Shown piece by piece: positions 47,646 through 57,167 of a stretch of 64,000 bases of DNA. Within the stretch, counting starts at the first letter, position 1. Each line of letters opens with the position of its first letter. This DNA is from Crenobacter oryzisoli (GTDB lineage Bacteria > Pseudomonadota > Gammaproteobacteria > Burkholderiales > Chromobacteriaceae), in contig NZ_JAUEDK010000010.1 in NCBI RefSeq assembly GCF_030385785.1, positions 22,510 through 86,509 on the forward strand, written 5' to 3'. The notes beneath the pieces are model-generated. The model saw nothing but the letters and a program-made list of their open reading frames with translations, searched no databases and was not told the DNA's origin. Both the position numbers and the translations under genes were made by a program.

Positions 47646-47921
47646 ATGGCACACAAAAAAGCAGGCGGTAGCTCCCGCAACGGTCGCGATTCCGAAGCCA
47701 AACGCCTGGGCGTTAAGGTTTACGGCAGCGAACTGATTCCGGCTGGTTCGATCATCGTGCGTCAGCGCGGCACCAAGTTCCACGCAGGCGACAACGTCGG
47801 CCAGGGCAAGGATCACACCCTGTTCGCCAAGGTTGACGGCTACGTGCAATTCGCGGTTAAGGGCGCTCTGAAGCGCAAGACCGTTAGCGTGGTTCCGTAC
47901 ACCGGCGTAGACGGCGAGTAA
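47646..47921 (+). CDS. rpmA: 50S ribosomal protein L27
   Basis: A 91-residue protein beginning [20 protein letters not shown], typical of L27 without the N-terminal extension found in Firmicutes. Its N-terminus reaches the peptidyl transferase centre. Second gene of the rplU operon; a strong terminator follows. Confidence 0.98.
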   Translation: MAHKKAGGSSRNGRDSEAKRLGVKVYGSELIPAGSIIVRQRGTKFHAGDNVGQGKDHTLFAKVDGYVQFAVKGALKRKTVSVVPYTGVDGE

Positions 47922-47935
47922 TTCCCGCACGTCTG

Positions 47936-47970
47936 GAAAAAGCCCTGTCCTCGGGATAGGGCTTTTTTGT
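47936..47970 (+). terminator. Terminator after rpmA
   Basis: AAAAAGCCCTGTCC / GGATAGGGCTTTTTT forms a long stem ending in a T run; it separates the ribosomal genes from obgE. Confidence 0.88.
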
Positions 47971-47979
47971 TTGTTGTGA

Positions 47980-49221
<1,242 letters not shown>

Positions 49222-49239
49222 GCCTGTTGCTGGATGCAA

Positions 49240-49272
49240 GAAAAAGGGCCGCCCCATGGGGCGGCCCTTTGC
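49240..49272 (+). terminator. Terminator between obgE and the convergent exported-protein gene
   Basis: AAAAAGGGCCGCCCC / GGGGCGGCCCTTT with loop ATGG; A-rich and T-rich ends allow use in both directions. Confidence 0.85.
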
Positions 49273-49283
49273 GTTGGTGGTGT

Positions 49284-49979
49284 TTAGCTGCCGGTGCCGG
49301 CGTGGAACTGGGCATTCCAGCGGATGCCGAGCAGCGTCTGCCAGCCGCTCTGGTGGCCGTTGTCCGGTCGTGCTTCCCAGCGTGTGCCGGCACCGGCGAC
49401 CAGCTGCCAGCTGGCCTTGCTCGGATAGGTGGCGGTGAGCATCCAGTTGCCCTGTTCCAGCCGGTATTCGCCGCCGTAGCTGGCGTTGCCGAGGCTCTCG
49501 CGGCGGGTGCGGTCGGCGGCGGTGCCCCAGTAGCTGAAGCCCCAGTCGGTATTGCGCCAGGTGGTGATCGGCTGATCGAGCCCGAATACGGCGAGCTTGC
49601 CCGGTGTGTGCGAGCCGATTCGGTCCGCGAGGCCGAACGACAGCGTGCCGTCTTGCGGCAGATCGAAGCCATAGCGCAGCAGCGCCATGTTCGACGAGCT
49701 CGGCCCGCCGTAGCCCCACAGCCGTTCGTTGGCGACGCCCACCGCGGCGAAGCCGCCCGGTGCCGGCACAGCCCAACCGAACTCGCCGTCGTCGATATAG
49801 CCGCGGCCGTAGGCGGTGTCATGGTGCGCCTCGACCATGGTCTGCAGCCGGGTGGTGATGCCGTCGGGCACCTTGCGACTGAGCGCGCCGATGGTGATCG
49901 ACAGTGCGTCGGGCTCGTCGGCCAGGGCGGCTTGGCTGAGGCCGAGGGCCAGCAGGACAAATAGGGCGCGGGTAGGCAT
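49284..49979 (-). CDS. Exported protein of unknown function
   Basis: A 231-residue protein with a clear signal peptide (MPTRALFVLLALGLSQAALA before DEPDALS). The mature part is rich in Gly, Trp and Tyr (LWGYGGPSSSNMALLRYGF, TTWRNTDWGFSYWGT, YGGEYRLEQGNWMLTATYP), a composition seen in outer-membrane barrels and periplasmic beta proteins, but it does not end with an aromatic residue. No family is recognised. It is convergent with obgE and stands alone. Confidence 0.65.
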   Translation of the reverse strand: MPTRALFVLLALGLSQAALADEPDALSITIGALSRKVPDGITTRLQTMVEAHHDTAYGRGYIDDGEFGWAVPAPGGFAAVGVANERLWGYGGPSSSNMALLRYGFDLPQDGTLSFGLADRIGSHTPGKLAVFGLDQPITTWRNTDWGFSYWGTAADRTRRESLGNASYGGEYRLEQGNWMLTATYPSKASWQLVAGAGTRWEARPDNGHQSGWQTLLGIRWNAQFHAGTGS

Positions 49980-50312
49980 GAATGACTTGGTCAGGGGGCC
50001 GGCACAGGGGCAAGATCGGCCGAGTGTAGCATTTCCCGATGGCTTGGCGTGCGCCACGACGGTTGCCTGTCGGCCCAGGGCAAGGTGCAACATACTGAAA
50101 AGAGGGACTCTTCTTGGTTGACCTGTCATGGCCACGGCCGGTCGCTGTGTTGACCGAATCCCGCCTATCCGTGGCACAGGGAGTCCGCGGGAGGGGGAGT
50201 CGTAGGTGCTGAGTCAGAGCCGCTAAACACCCTTCCGGCGTTATTACGCTGCCTTGCCGTACGTAAGGGCATGCCCAGGTCGACTGGCCGAGTACTGCGC
50301 TCGCCAAGGCAT
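49980..50312. other. Intergenic stretch, about 330 bases
   Basis: No gene is supported. It should hold the minus-strand promoter of the exported-protein gene; no consensus elements stand out. The terminator of the CDGSH gene follows at 50313. Confidence 0.35.
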
Positions 50313-50343
50313 GAAAGACGGCCCGCTTTACGCGGGCCGTCTT
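50313..50343 (-). terminator. Terminator after the CDGSH protein gene
   Basis: Perfect 13-bp arms AAAGACGGCCCGC / GCGGGCCGTCTTT with loop TTTAC, placed just beyond the minus-strand stop codon at 50353. Confidence 0.85.
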
Positions 50344-50352
50344 TGTGGAGGG

Positions 50353-51114
50353 TCAGGCTTCCGGCCCGCCGGGCAGGCCGTCCTGCCACTGTGCGCTGGC
50401 ATGGCTGCCGTCGCAGAACGGTTTGTTCTGCGAGTGCCCGCATCGGCACAGCGTGACGCGATTGCGAATCTCGTAGACGCTGCCGTCCGCCGACTGGATG
50501 GCGATGCCGCCACGCACCCACAAGGGGCCGCTGGACTGGCTGGGCGGGTCCTCGATCAGCCCCAGCTCCGGGGCGTCCAGTGCTTCGAGCGGCACCCCGC
50601 TCGCCACGTCCCAGGCGAGCAGCCGCCCGGACGGGCAGTGGTGGGTTTCGTGCAGCACGTATTCGGCGGTTTGCGGGTCGTCGCTGCGCAGCACCAGCTT
50701 CCAGACGCTGCCGTGACCGTCGCAGAAACGGCTGTTCGCACAGTAGTCGGGGTTGTCGCTCACGCGCAGCGTCGGGCCGTCGAAGACTTTCGCGCCGTCG
50801 AGGATGGGCTGCAGCGAGGCGGTTTCGGTGCCATCGAAACCGACCCGCTTATGGCTGCCGTCGCAGAACGGCTTGTGCTGCGAGTGCCCGCAGCGACACA
50901 GCGCCGCCGGTTCATCGAGCTCGAAGCGCTGCCCAGTGCGGTAGGTCCACGAGTGTCCGCTGCTGTCCGGCGTGATGAACTGCTGTACGAGCGGTGGCTG
51001 GCCGTGGACGATGAACGGGCCATTTGTGGTGATCACGATGCGGTAGCGTGCCGGCGCCGCTTGCGATCCGGGCGAGACCACCGCATCGTTATCGGCAGAA
51101 GGGGGATTGGCCAT
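50353..51114 (-). CDS. Double-CDGSH iron-sulfur protein
   Basis: A 253-residue cytoplasmic protein with two CDGSH-type [2Fe-2S] motifs: CRCGHSQHKPFCDGSH near residue 75 and CRCGHSQNKPFCDGSH near residue 225, each with the Cys3-His1 ligand set. Between them lies a second Cys-rich region (CANSRFCDGHGSVWKLV ... HCPSGRLLAWD) like the Fer4_19/YjdI domain. The two motifs are also alike at DNA level (about 50400-50460 and 50850-50905), so they arose by internal duplication. It probably carries electrons; partner unknown. ATG 51114 is preceded by GAGG. Confidence 0.88.
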   Translation of the reverse strand: MANPPSADNDAVVSPGSQAAPARYRIVITTNGPFIVHGQPPLVQQFITPDSSGHSWTYRTGQRFELDEPAALCRCGHSQHKPFCDGSHKRVGFDGTETASLQPILDGAKVFDGPTLRVSDNPDYCANSRFCDGHGSVWKLVLRSDDPQTAEYVLHETHHCPSGRLLAWDVASGVPLEALDAPELGLIEDPPSQSSGPLWVRGGIAIQSADGSVYEIRNRVTLCRCGHSQNKPFCDGSHASAQWQDGLPGGPEA

Positions 51115-51289
51115 GGCTGTGCCTCGGCAGTGAGCGGCAAAGTTACATCTAGCTTTAGCCGCCGCCCCCGCAAACATCAAGCCGGTCTGCCGCTCCGCCG
51201 TCGGGCGAGGCAGGGCACGGCCTTGCCGGTCTCGGACTATCATGGCATGGTCGCGGTGATGCGTAGTCAGCCACGACAAAGGAGCCGTG

Positions 51290-51679
51290 ATGAGCGAACA
51301 GGACCGAGAGCGGGGTCTCGCGACCCGTACCGCCGTGATGGGCGAGGCGTTCGTCGAACGCGCGATGGGCGATCTGGACGGTTTCACCCGACCGCTGCAG
51401 GAGTGGCTGAACGAGCATGCCTGGGGCAGCACCTGGCAGCGCGACGGCATCGACCTGAAGACGCGCAGCCTGGTCACCTGCGGCATGCTCGCCGCGCTGG
51501 GGCGCAGCACCGAGCTGAAGGGCCATATCCGTGGCGCGCTCAACAACGGTGCGAGCCTGGTCGAGCTGCGCGAGGTGCTGTTGCATTCGGCGGTGTACGC
51601 CGGTGCGCCGTGCGCGGTGGAGGCGTTCCGCGCCGCGCGCGAGGTGCTGGCCGAACAAGGGCTGAAGCTGCCGGATTAG
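51290..51679 (+). CDS. Carboxymuconolactone decarboxylase family protein
   Basis: A 129-residue helical protein of the PcaC/AhpD superfamily (MGEAFVERAMGDLDGFTRPLQEWLNEHAWG, then KTRSLVTCGMLAALGR and LREVLLHSAVYAGAPCAVEAFR). The second region matches 4-carboxymuconolactone decarboxylase of the protocatechuate pathway, but no other pca genes are present, so the substrate is open. AAGGAG precedes; a GTG one codon upstream is an alternative start. Confidence 0.85.
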   Translation: MSEQDRERGLATRTAVMGEAFVERAMGDLDGFTRPLQEWLNEHAWGSTWQRDGIDLKTRSLVTCGMLAALGRSTELKGHIRGALNNGASLVELREVLLHSAVYAGAPCAVEAFRAAREVLAEQGLKLPD

Positions 51680-52084
51680 CTCTGAGAACCTGTTCACGAT
51701 CTGCTGCGCTCTATCTTCTAGGACTTGGGTGATCCTGCGTTGAAATGACGCTCAACATGCTTATCTACTCGATAAGTACATTCCGCTTTTTCGCGTCATT
51801 TCGCCTTGGCTGACCCTTTGTTCGCGAGATCGTGAACAGGTTCTGAGAGAAACGCCCACATCTGCGGTGCCGTCCGGAATGCTTCGTCGGGCAGTCGGCA
51901 GGCGTATCTGTGGTATGTCCAGCGATCAGAAATCCTCATGGACATCGAGTCCATTTCGGTTTTTGCGTTTCTCTTGTTCAATCAACGGCTTCGGCCAACC
52001 CTGCTGCCGATAGGGTTGAAATGTCACACGGCTACGGCAAACTGCAAGCCGCTGTAATCCCATGACCAACAAGGAGACATCAAC
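51680..52084. other. Intergenic stretch with palindromic element
   Basis: The 405 bases before tpx hold the MITE-like element (51682-51847), a short hairpin ATGGAC / GTCCAT (51938-51954) followed by T, and a motif copy TTCGGCCAACC at 51990-52000. No gene is supported. Confidence 0.6.
51682..51847. mobile_element. MITE-like palindromic element, 166 bp
   Basis: Terminal inverted repeats of 21 bases with one mismatch (starting CTGAGAACCTGTTCACGATCT and ending with AGATCGTGAACAGGTTCTGAG, given in two parts here) enclose a second inverted repeat GAAATGACGC (51742-51751) / GCGTCATTTC (51793-51802) and a central CTTATC-TACTC-GATAAG hairpin. The whole can fold into one long stem. It carries no gene, and lies 2 bases beyond the stop of the preceding gene. 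A related shortened copy lies after cydB. Confidence 0.72.
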
Positions 52085-52582
52085 ATGGCAAGCGTTACCC
52101 TGAAAGGCACCCCGCTCGAAATCATCGGCAACCTGCCGGCCGTCGGCAGCAAGGCCCCGGCGTTCACCCTGACCGGCGGCGACCTGGCCGACGTGTCGCT
52201 GGAATCGTTCGCCGGCAAGAAGCTGGTGCTGAACATCTTCCCGAGCATCGACACCCCGACCTGCGCCACCTCGGTGCGCAAGTTCAACGAGAAGGCCGCT
52301 GCGCTGGCCAACACCGTGGTGCTGTGCATCTCGGCCGACCTGCCGTTCGCACAAGGCCGCTTCTGCGGCGCCGAAGGCATCGCGAACGTGAAGACCCTGT
52401 CGACCTTCCGTAGCCCGGGCTTCGACGAAGCCTACGGCGTGAAATTCGCCGGTGGCCCGCTGCGCGGCCTGACCGCCCGCGCCGTGGTGGTGCTGGACGA
52501 GCAGGGCGTGGTGAAGCACACCGAACTGGTGGGCGAAGTGGCCGACGAGCCGAACTACGACGCCGCCCTGGCCGCGCTGTAA
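52085..52582 (+). CDS. tpx: Thiol peroxidase Tpx
   Basis: A 165-residue atypical 2-Cys peroxiredoxin. The peroxidatic Cys60 is in [14 protein letters not shown] and the resolving Cys94 in [12 protein letters not shown], matching E. coli Cys61 and Cys95. It reduces alkyl hydroperoxides with thioredoxin. AAGGAG lies ahead of ATG 52085. Stand-alone gene with a strong terminator. Confidence 0.96.
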   Translation: MASVTLKGTPLEIIGNLPAVGSKAPAFTLTGGDLADVSLESFAGKKLVLNIFPSIDTPTCATSVRKFNEKAAALANTVVLCISADLPFAQGRFCGAEGIANVKTLSTFRSPGFDEAYGVKFAGGPLRGLTARAVVVLDEQGVVKHTELVGEVADEPNYDAALAAL

Positions 52583-52602
52583 GCGCCAGAGCCGTCCACG
52601 AC

Positions 52603-52630
52603 AAACGGAGCCTGCGGGCTCCGTTTTTTT
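52603..52630 (+). terminator. Terminator after tpx
   Basis: ACGGAGCC / GGCTCCGT with a 4-base loop and a run of seven T. Confidence 0.88.
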
Positions 52631-52702
52631 GTCGCTGCCGAGAACCCTGACCCTGGCCGGCACCGCGACGACGGCAGGGCGAATCGGGTTGGGCGGTGGC
52701 GC

Positions 52703-53251
52703 TTACTCCTCGTCCAGGCTTGCCTTGTGCTTGGCTGCCAGGCGGATGTAGTGCTGGGCCGAGTACTCGAAGTTGGCCAGCTCCGACTCGGTGAGACGGC
52801 GCACCGGCTTGACCGGGCTGCCCATGTACAGCCAGCCCGACTCCAGGCGCTTGCCCGGCGGTACCAGGCTGCCGGCGCCGATCATCACGCGCGATTCGAT
52901 CACCGCGCGGTCGAGTACGGTGGAGCCGATGCCGACCAGCACCTCGTCGCCGATGGTGCAGCCGTGCAGGCTGACATGGTGGCCGATGGTGACGTGGCGA
53001 CCGATGATCAGCGGCGCGCCGGCCGGGTCGGACTCGCGCTTGTGGGTGACGTGCAGCATCGCGAAATCCTGCACATTGCTGCCCTCGCCGATGTGGATGT
53101 GGTTGACGTCGCCGCGCAGCACCGCACACGGCCAGATCGACACGTGTTCGGCCAACTTCACTTCGCCGATCACCACCGCGCTCGGGTCGACAAAACAGGT
53201 GTCCGGCACTTCCGGGGTATGGCCGTCGTAGCGGCGGATATTGCGATTCAT
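52703..53251 (-). CDS. Gamma carbonic anhydrase-like hexapeptide protein
   Basis: A 182-residue left-handed beta-helix protein. Hexapeptide turns run from AVVIGEVKLAEHVSIWPCAVLRGD to VMIGAGSLVPPGKRLESG; metal-ligand His positions appear in MLHVTHK and TIGHHVSLHG. It belongs to the YrdA/PaaY group, whose carbonic anhydrase activity is uncertain. Divergent from prlC with a 91-base gap. Confidence 0.9.
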   Translation of the reverse strand: MNRNIRRYDGHTPEVPDTCFVDPSAVVIGEVKLAEHVSIWPCAVLRGDVNHIHIGEGSNVQDFAMLHVTHKRESDPAGAPLIIGRHVTIGHHVSLHGCTIGDEVLVGIGSTVLDRAVIESRVMIGAGSLVPPGKRLESGWLYMGSPVKPVRRLTESELANFEYSAQHYIRLAAKHKASLDEE

Positions 53252-53342
53252 CGGAACTGTCCTTATCTAATCGGTCAGACTTCAAACGCCTATGATACAG
53301 GCGAACCCGCGGGCCGTTGGCCTGCCCGAACAAGGACGCCCC

Positions 53343-55388
53343 ATGACTGCCAATCCGCTCCTGTCCATCACCGACCTGCCGCGTTTCGCCGACATCACCC
53401 CCGAGCATATCGGGCCGGCGGTCGACACCCTGCTTGCCGACGCGCGCGCCACCGTCGAGCGCATCACCGCCGATGCCGTGGCCCCCAACTGGGCCAACAC
53501 GGTGGAGCCGCTGACCGACGCCACCGAACGACTCGGCCGCGCCTGGGGCGCGGTGCAGCACCTCAACAGCGTGGTCAACACGCCGGAACTGCGCGACGCG
53601 TACAACGCCAACCTGCCGAAGCTGTCGGTGTTCTGGACCGAGTTGGGCCAGAACCTGGTGCTGTTCCAGCGCTACAAGGCGCTGGCGGCCGGCCCTGAAT
53701 TCGCCACACTGAGCCCGGCGCAGAAGAAGCTGCTGGAAAATGACCTGCGCGACTTCCGTCTGTCCGGTGCCGAGCTGCCCGAGGCCGAGAAGGAGCGCTT
53801 CGCGGCGATCCAGACCGAACTGGCCGAACTGGGCGCCAAGTTCGAGCAGAACGTGCTCGACGCCACCGACGCGTTCGAGCTGATCGTCACCGACAAGGCA
53901 GAGCTCGCCGGCGTGCCGGACGATGCGCTGGAGATGTTCGCCGCGGTGGCCGAGGCCGAGGGTAAACAGGGCTACAAGATCACCCTGCAGTTCCCGTTCT
54001 ACTTCCCGGTGATGCAGTACGGCGACAATCGTGCCTTGCGCGAGCAGCTGTACCGCGCCTACGTGACCCGAGCGTCCGAGTTCGGCCCGGCCGAACTCGA
54101 CAACACTCCGGTGATCCGCGCCCGCCTGCCGCTGGTGCGCGAGGAGGCGCAGTTGCTCGGCTATAAGGACTACGCCGAGTTGTCGCTTGCGACCAAGATG
54201 GCCGAGAGCCCGGAACAGGTCAGCGCCTTCCTGCGCGACCTGGCCGCGCGTGCCAAGCCGTTTGCCCAGCAGGACCGCGCCGAGCTCGAGGCGTTCGCCA
54301 AGAGCGAGCTGGGCCTCGACAGTCTGGAAGCCTGGGACATCGCCTACGCGGCCGAGAAGCTGCGCGTGGCGCGTTACGCGTTCTCCGACCAGGAGGTGAA
54401 GCAGTACTTCCCGGAACCGAAGGTGCTGGCCGGCCTGTTCGGTGTGGTCGATACCCTGTACGGCGTGAAGGTACGGCCGGCCGAGGCTCCGGTATGGCAC
54501 CCGGACGTGCGCTACTTCGAGCTGGTGAAGGACGGTGCGGCGATCGGCGGCTTTTACCTCGACCTGTACGCGCGTGAAGGCAAGCGCGGCGGCGCCTGGA
54601 TGGACGACGCGCGCGGTCGCCGCGTCAAGGCCGGTAGCGTGCAGACCCCGGTGGCCTTCCTCACCTGCAACTTCACCCGCCCGGTCGGCGACAAGCCGGC
54701 GCTGTTCACCCACGACGAGGTGACCACGCTGTTCCACGAGTTCGGCCACGGCCTGCACCACATGCTGACCCGCGTCGACGTGCTTGGTGTCGCCGGCATC
54801 AACGGCGTGGAATGGGACGCGGTGGAGCTGCCGAGCCAGTTCATGGAGAACTTCTGCTGGGAGTGGGACGTGCTGCAGGGCATGACCAGCCACGCCGACA
54901 CCGGCGAGCCGCTGCCGCGTGCGCTGTTCGACAAGATGCTGGCGGCGAAGAACTTCCAGAGCGGCATGGTGACGGTGCGCCAGATCGAGTTCGCACTGTT
55001 CGACATGCAGCTCTACGGCGACTTCGATCCGACCGGTGACTGGCAGGCGCTGCTCGATGCGGTGCGCGCCGAGGTGGCGGTGAACTTCCCGCCGGCGTAC
55101 AACCGCTTCGCCAACAGCTTCAGCCACATCTTCGCCGGTGGTTACGCGGCCGGCTACTACAGCTACAAGTGGGCCGAGGTGCTGTCGGCCGACGCGTACG
55201 CGGCGTTCGAGGAGGCCGGTGGTGCCAATCCGGTGACCGGTGCGAAGTTCTGGAACGAGATCCTGGCGGTGGGTGGCTCGCGCCCGGCGATCGATTCGTT
55301 CCGCGCCTTCCGCGGTCGCGACCCCGAAATCGACGCGCTGCTGCGCCACAGCGGCATGGTGGAAGCGGGCGAGGCGGTGGCCGCGTAA
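53343..55388 (+). CDS. prlC: Oligopeptidase A
   Basis: A 681-residue zinc metallopeptidase of family M3. The zinc site HEFGH is in TLFHEFGHGLHHML at about residue 465, with the third ligand Glu about 25 residues on (ELPSQFMENF). It degrades signal peptides and short peptides in the cytoplasm. ATG 53343 lies behind AAGGACG. The length matches E. coli PrlC (680). Confidence 0.96.
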   Translation: MTANPLLSITDLPRFADITPEHIGPAVDTLLADARATVERITADAVAPNWANTVEPLTDATERLGRAWGAVQHLNSVVNTPELRDAYNANLPKLSVFWTELGQNLVLFQRYKALAAGPEFATLSPAQKKLLENDLRDFRLSGAELPEAEKERFAAIQTELAELGAKFEQNVLDATDAFELIVTDKAELAGVPDDALEMFAAVAEAEGKQGYKITLQFPFYFPVMQYGDNRALREQLYRAYVTRASEFGPAELDNTPVIRARLPLVREEAQLLGYKDYAELSLATKMAESPEQVSAFLRDLAARAKPFAQQDRAELEAFAKSELGLDSLEAWDIAYAAEKLRVARYAFSDQEVKQYFPEPKVLAGLFGVVDTLYGVKVRPAEAPVWHPDVRYFELVKDGAAIGGFYLDLYAREGKRGGAWMDDARGRRVKAGSVQTPVAFLTCNFTRPVGDKPALFTHDEVTTLFHEFGHGLHHMLTRVDVLGVAGINGVEWDAVELPSQFMENFCWEWDVLQGMTSHADTGEPLPRALFDKMLAAKNFQSGMVTVRQIEFALFDMQLYGDFDPTGDWQALLDAVRAEVAVNFPPAYNRFANSFSHIFAGGYAAGYYSYKWAEVLSADAYAAFEEAGGANPVTGAKFWNEILAVGGSRPAIDSFRAFRGRDPEIDALLRHSGMVEAGEAVAA

Positions 55389-55529
55389 ATTTCTGCAAAA
55401 AAAATTGCAGTGGCTCGGAACTTCCGACAGGGGGTGAGGCTCTTACCCGTGTTGCTTTCTCCAGAGCAGCAGTAGCAAGCGAGCTAGACGCATTTCCCCC
55501 TTTGTGTGGACATTCATGTGTCGTTGAGT

Positions 55530-55562
55530 ACCCTCCGGTAAACCCCGGAGGGTCTTTTTTTT
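55530..55562 (+). terminator. Terminator after prlC
   Basis: ACCCTCCGG / CCGGAGGGT with a 6-base loop and eight T; located 140 bases after prlC. Confidence 0.85.
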
Positions 55563-55567
55563 GTCCG

Positions 55568-55597
55568 CCGGGTTTGGCCTAGATTGGCCAAACCCGG
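55568..55597. repeat. Perfect 12-bp inverted repeat
   Basis: CCGGGTTTGGCC / GGCCAAACCCGG with loop TAGATT, between two terminators. It contains a near copy of the TTGGCC motif but is not the same 11-mer. Confidence 0.7.
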
Positions 55598-55604
55598 CAG
55601 GCAA

Positions 55605-55628
55605 GAAAAAGCCGCCTGGCGGCGGCTT
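55605..55628 (-). terminator. Terminator after gdhA
   Basis: AAGCCGCC / GGCGGCTT with loop TGGC, preceded by AAAAA, that is a T run on the minus strand; 26 bases beyond the gdhA stop. Confidence 0.8.
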
Positions 55629-55653
55629 CAATCTATCTAACTGGCGCTGCGCC

Positions 55654-57000
55654 TCACACCACGCCCTGTGCGAGCATCGCCTCGGCCACTTTCACGAAGC
55701 CGGCGATGTTGGCGCCCTCGACATAGTTCACCTTGCCGTGGCGGCTGCCGTGCAGCACGCAGGCGTCGTGGATGCCGAGCATGATCTCGTGCAGGCGGGC
55801 GTCCACCTCGTCGGCGCGCCAGTTCAGCCGCATCGCGTTCTGCGCCATCTCCAGGCCCGAGGTGGCGACACCGCCGGCATTGGCGGCCTTGCCCGGTGCG
55901 AACAGCACGCCGGCTTCGATCAGCGCCTCGGCAGCGGCAGCGGTGGTCGGCATATTGGCTCCCTCGGCAACCGCCTTCACCCCGTTCTTGATCAGCGCCT
56001 CGGCGTCCGGCAGGCCCAGCTCGTTCTGGGTCGCACAGGGCAGCGCGATGTCGACCGGTACGCCCCATGGCCGCAGGCCGGCGTGGTAGGCGAGGCCGCG
56101 CTCGGCGGCGTAGTCGGCCACCCGGCCGTAGCGGTGGTTCTTGATTTCGGCCAGTTGCGCCAGCTTGTCGCGGTCGAAGCCGTCCGGGTCGTGCACGAAG
56201 CCGGCCGAATCGGAGCAGGTGACCACGCGGGCACTCAGGCTCAGCGCCTTGTCGATGGCGAACTGGGCCACGTTGCCGGCGCCGGACACCGCCACGGTGG
56301 CGCCGTTGAAGCCCTGGCCGTGCTTGGCCAGCATCGCCTCGGTGAAGTACACCAGGCCGTAGCCGGTGGCTTCCGGGCGCATCAGGCTGCCGCCGAAGCT
56401 CAGGCCCTTGCCGGTGAACACGCAGTCGGCGCGGTTGGACAGCTTCTTCATCATGCCGGCCATGTAGCCGACCTCGCGCGCGCCCACACCAATGTCGCCG
56501 GCCGGTACGTCGGTGTCACTGCCGATGTGGCGGTACAGCTCGGCGATCAGCGCCTGGCAGAAGCGCATCACTTCGCCCGGGCTCTTGCCCTTCGGGTCGA
56601 AGTCGGCGCCGCCCTTGCCGCCGCCCATAGGCAGCGTGGTCAGCGCGTTCTTGAAGGTCTGCTCGAAGCCGAGGAACTTCAGGATCGACAGGTTCACCGA
56701 CGGGTGGAAGCGCATGCCGCCCTTGTAGGGGCCGATCGCGCTGTTGTGCTGCACGCGGAAGGCGCGGTTGACCTGCACGCGGCCCTGGTCGTCGACCCAG
56801 GCGACGCGAAACTGGATCACCCGTTCCGGCTCGACCAGCCGCTCGAGCAGGCCGTGTTCGGCATAGCGCGGGTTGGCCTCGATAAACGGCCAGATCGAGG
56901 AAAACACCTCGTGGACCGCCTGGAGAAATTCGGGTTGCTGCCCATCGCGATGGGCGAGCGCCTCGAGGAATTGCCCGAGGCTCTGGTGATGACGTTGCAT
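55654..57000 (-). CDS. gdhA: NADP-specific glutamate dehydrogenase
   Basis: A 448-residue hexameric-type enzyme that makes glutamate from 2-oxoglutarate and ammonia. Signatures: LPMGGGKGGADFDPKGKS with catalytic Lys, GPYKGGMRFHPSVN and the nucleotide-binding VAVSGAGNVAQFAIDKA. Length matches E. coli GdhA (447). ATG 57000 is taken; longer frames upstream have no family features. It is divergent from xthA; an AT-rich partial palindrome lies at 57070-57090. Confidence 0.96.
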   Translation of the reverse strand: MQRHHQSLGQFLEALAHRDGQQPEFLQAVHEVFSSIWPFIEANPRYAEHGLLERLVEPERVIQFRVAWVDDQGRVQVNRAFRVQHNSAIGPYKGGMRFHPSVNLSILKFLGFEQTFKNALTTLPMGGGKGGADFDPKGKSPGEVMRFCQALIAELYRHIGSDTDVPAGDIGVGAREVGYMAGMMKKLSNRADCVFTGKGLSFGGSLMRPEATGYGLVYFTEAMLAKHGQGFNGATVAVSGAGNVAQFAIDKALSLSARVVTCSDSAGFVHDPDGFDRDKLAQLAEIKNHRYGRVADYAAERGLAYHAGLRPWGVPVDIALPCATQNELGLPDAEALIKNGVKAVAEGANMPTTAAAAEALIEAGVLFAPGKAANAGGVATSGLEMAQNAMRLNWRADEVDARLHEIMLGIHDACVLHGSRHGKVNYVEGANIAGFVKVAEAMLAQGVV

Positions 57001-57167
57001 GGTTGTCCCTGATTTTGTGATGACAGCGCGCTGTTGCGCATTGCCTAGGATGCATTGCCCGGAACCTACAATAATAACAACGTCATTATCGTGCTTCGCG
57101 CCGGCGTTTCTCGCGCCGTCCCGACCTGCTACGATGCGCCGCATTGGAACCCCTCAAGGAAGCCGCG

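Noticed and set aside
52284..55349. A 1021-residue open frame antisense to tpx, the gamma-carbonic-anhydrase-like gene region and prlC
   Set aside because: Pure shadow of prlC and tpx: it crosses several real genes and terminators and has no family features.
55385..55420. A terminator directly after prlC (TGCAAAAAAAATTGCA)
   Set aside because: The possible stem has only four pairs; the strong terminator is at 55530-55562.
57070..57090. A Fur box between gdhA and xthA
   Set aside because: AATAATAACAACGTCATTATC is AT-rich and partly palindromic, but only about 11 of 19 positions match the Fur consensus and neither gene is an expected iron gene.
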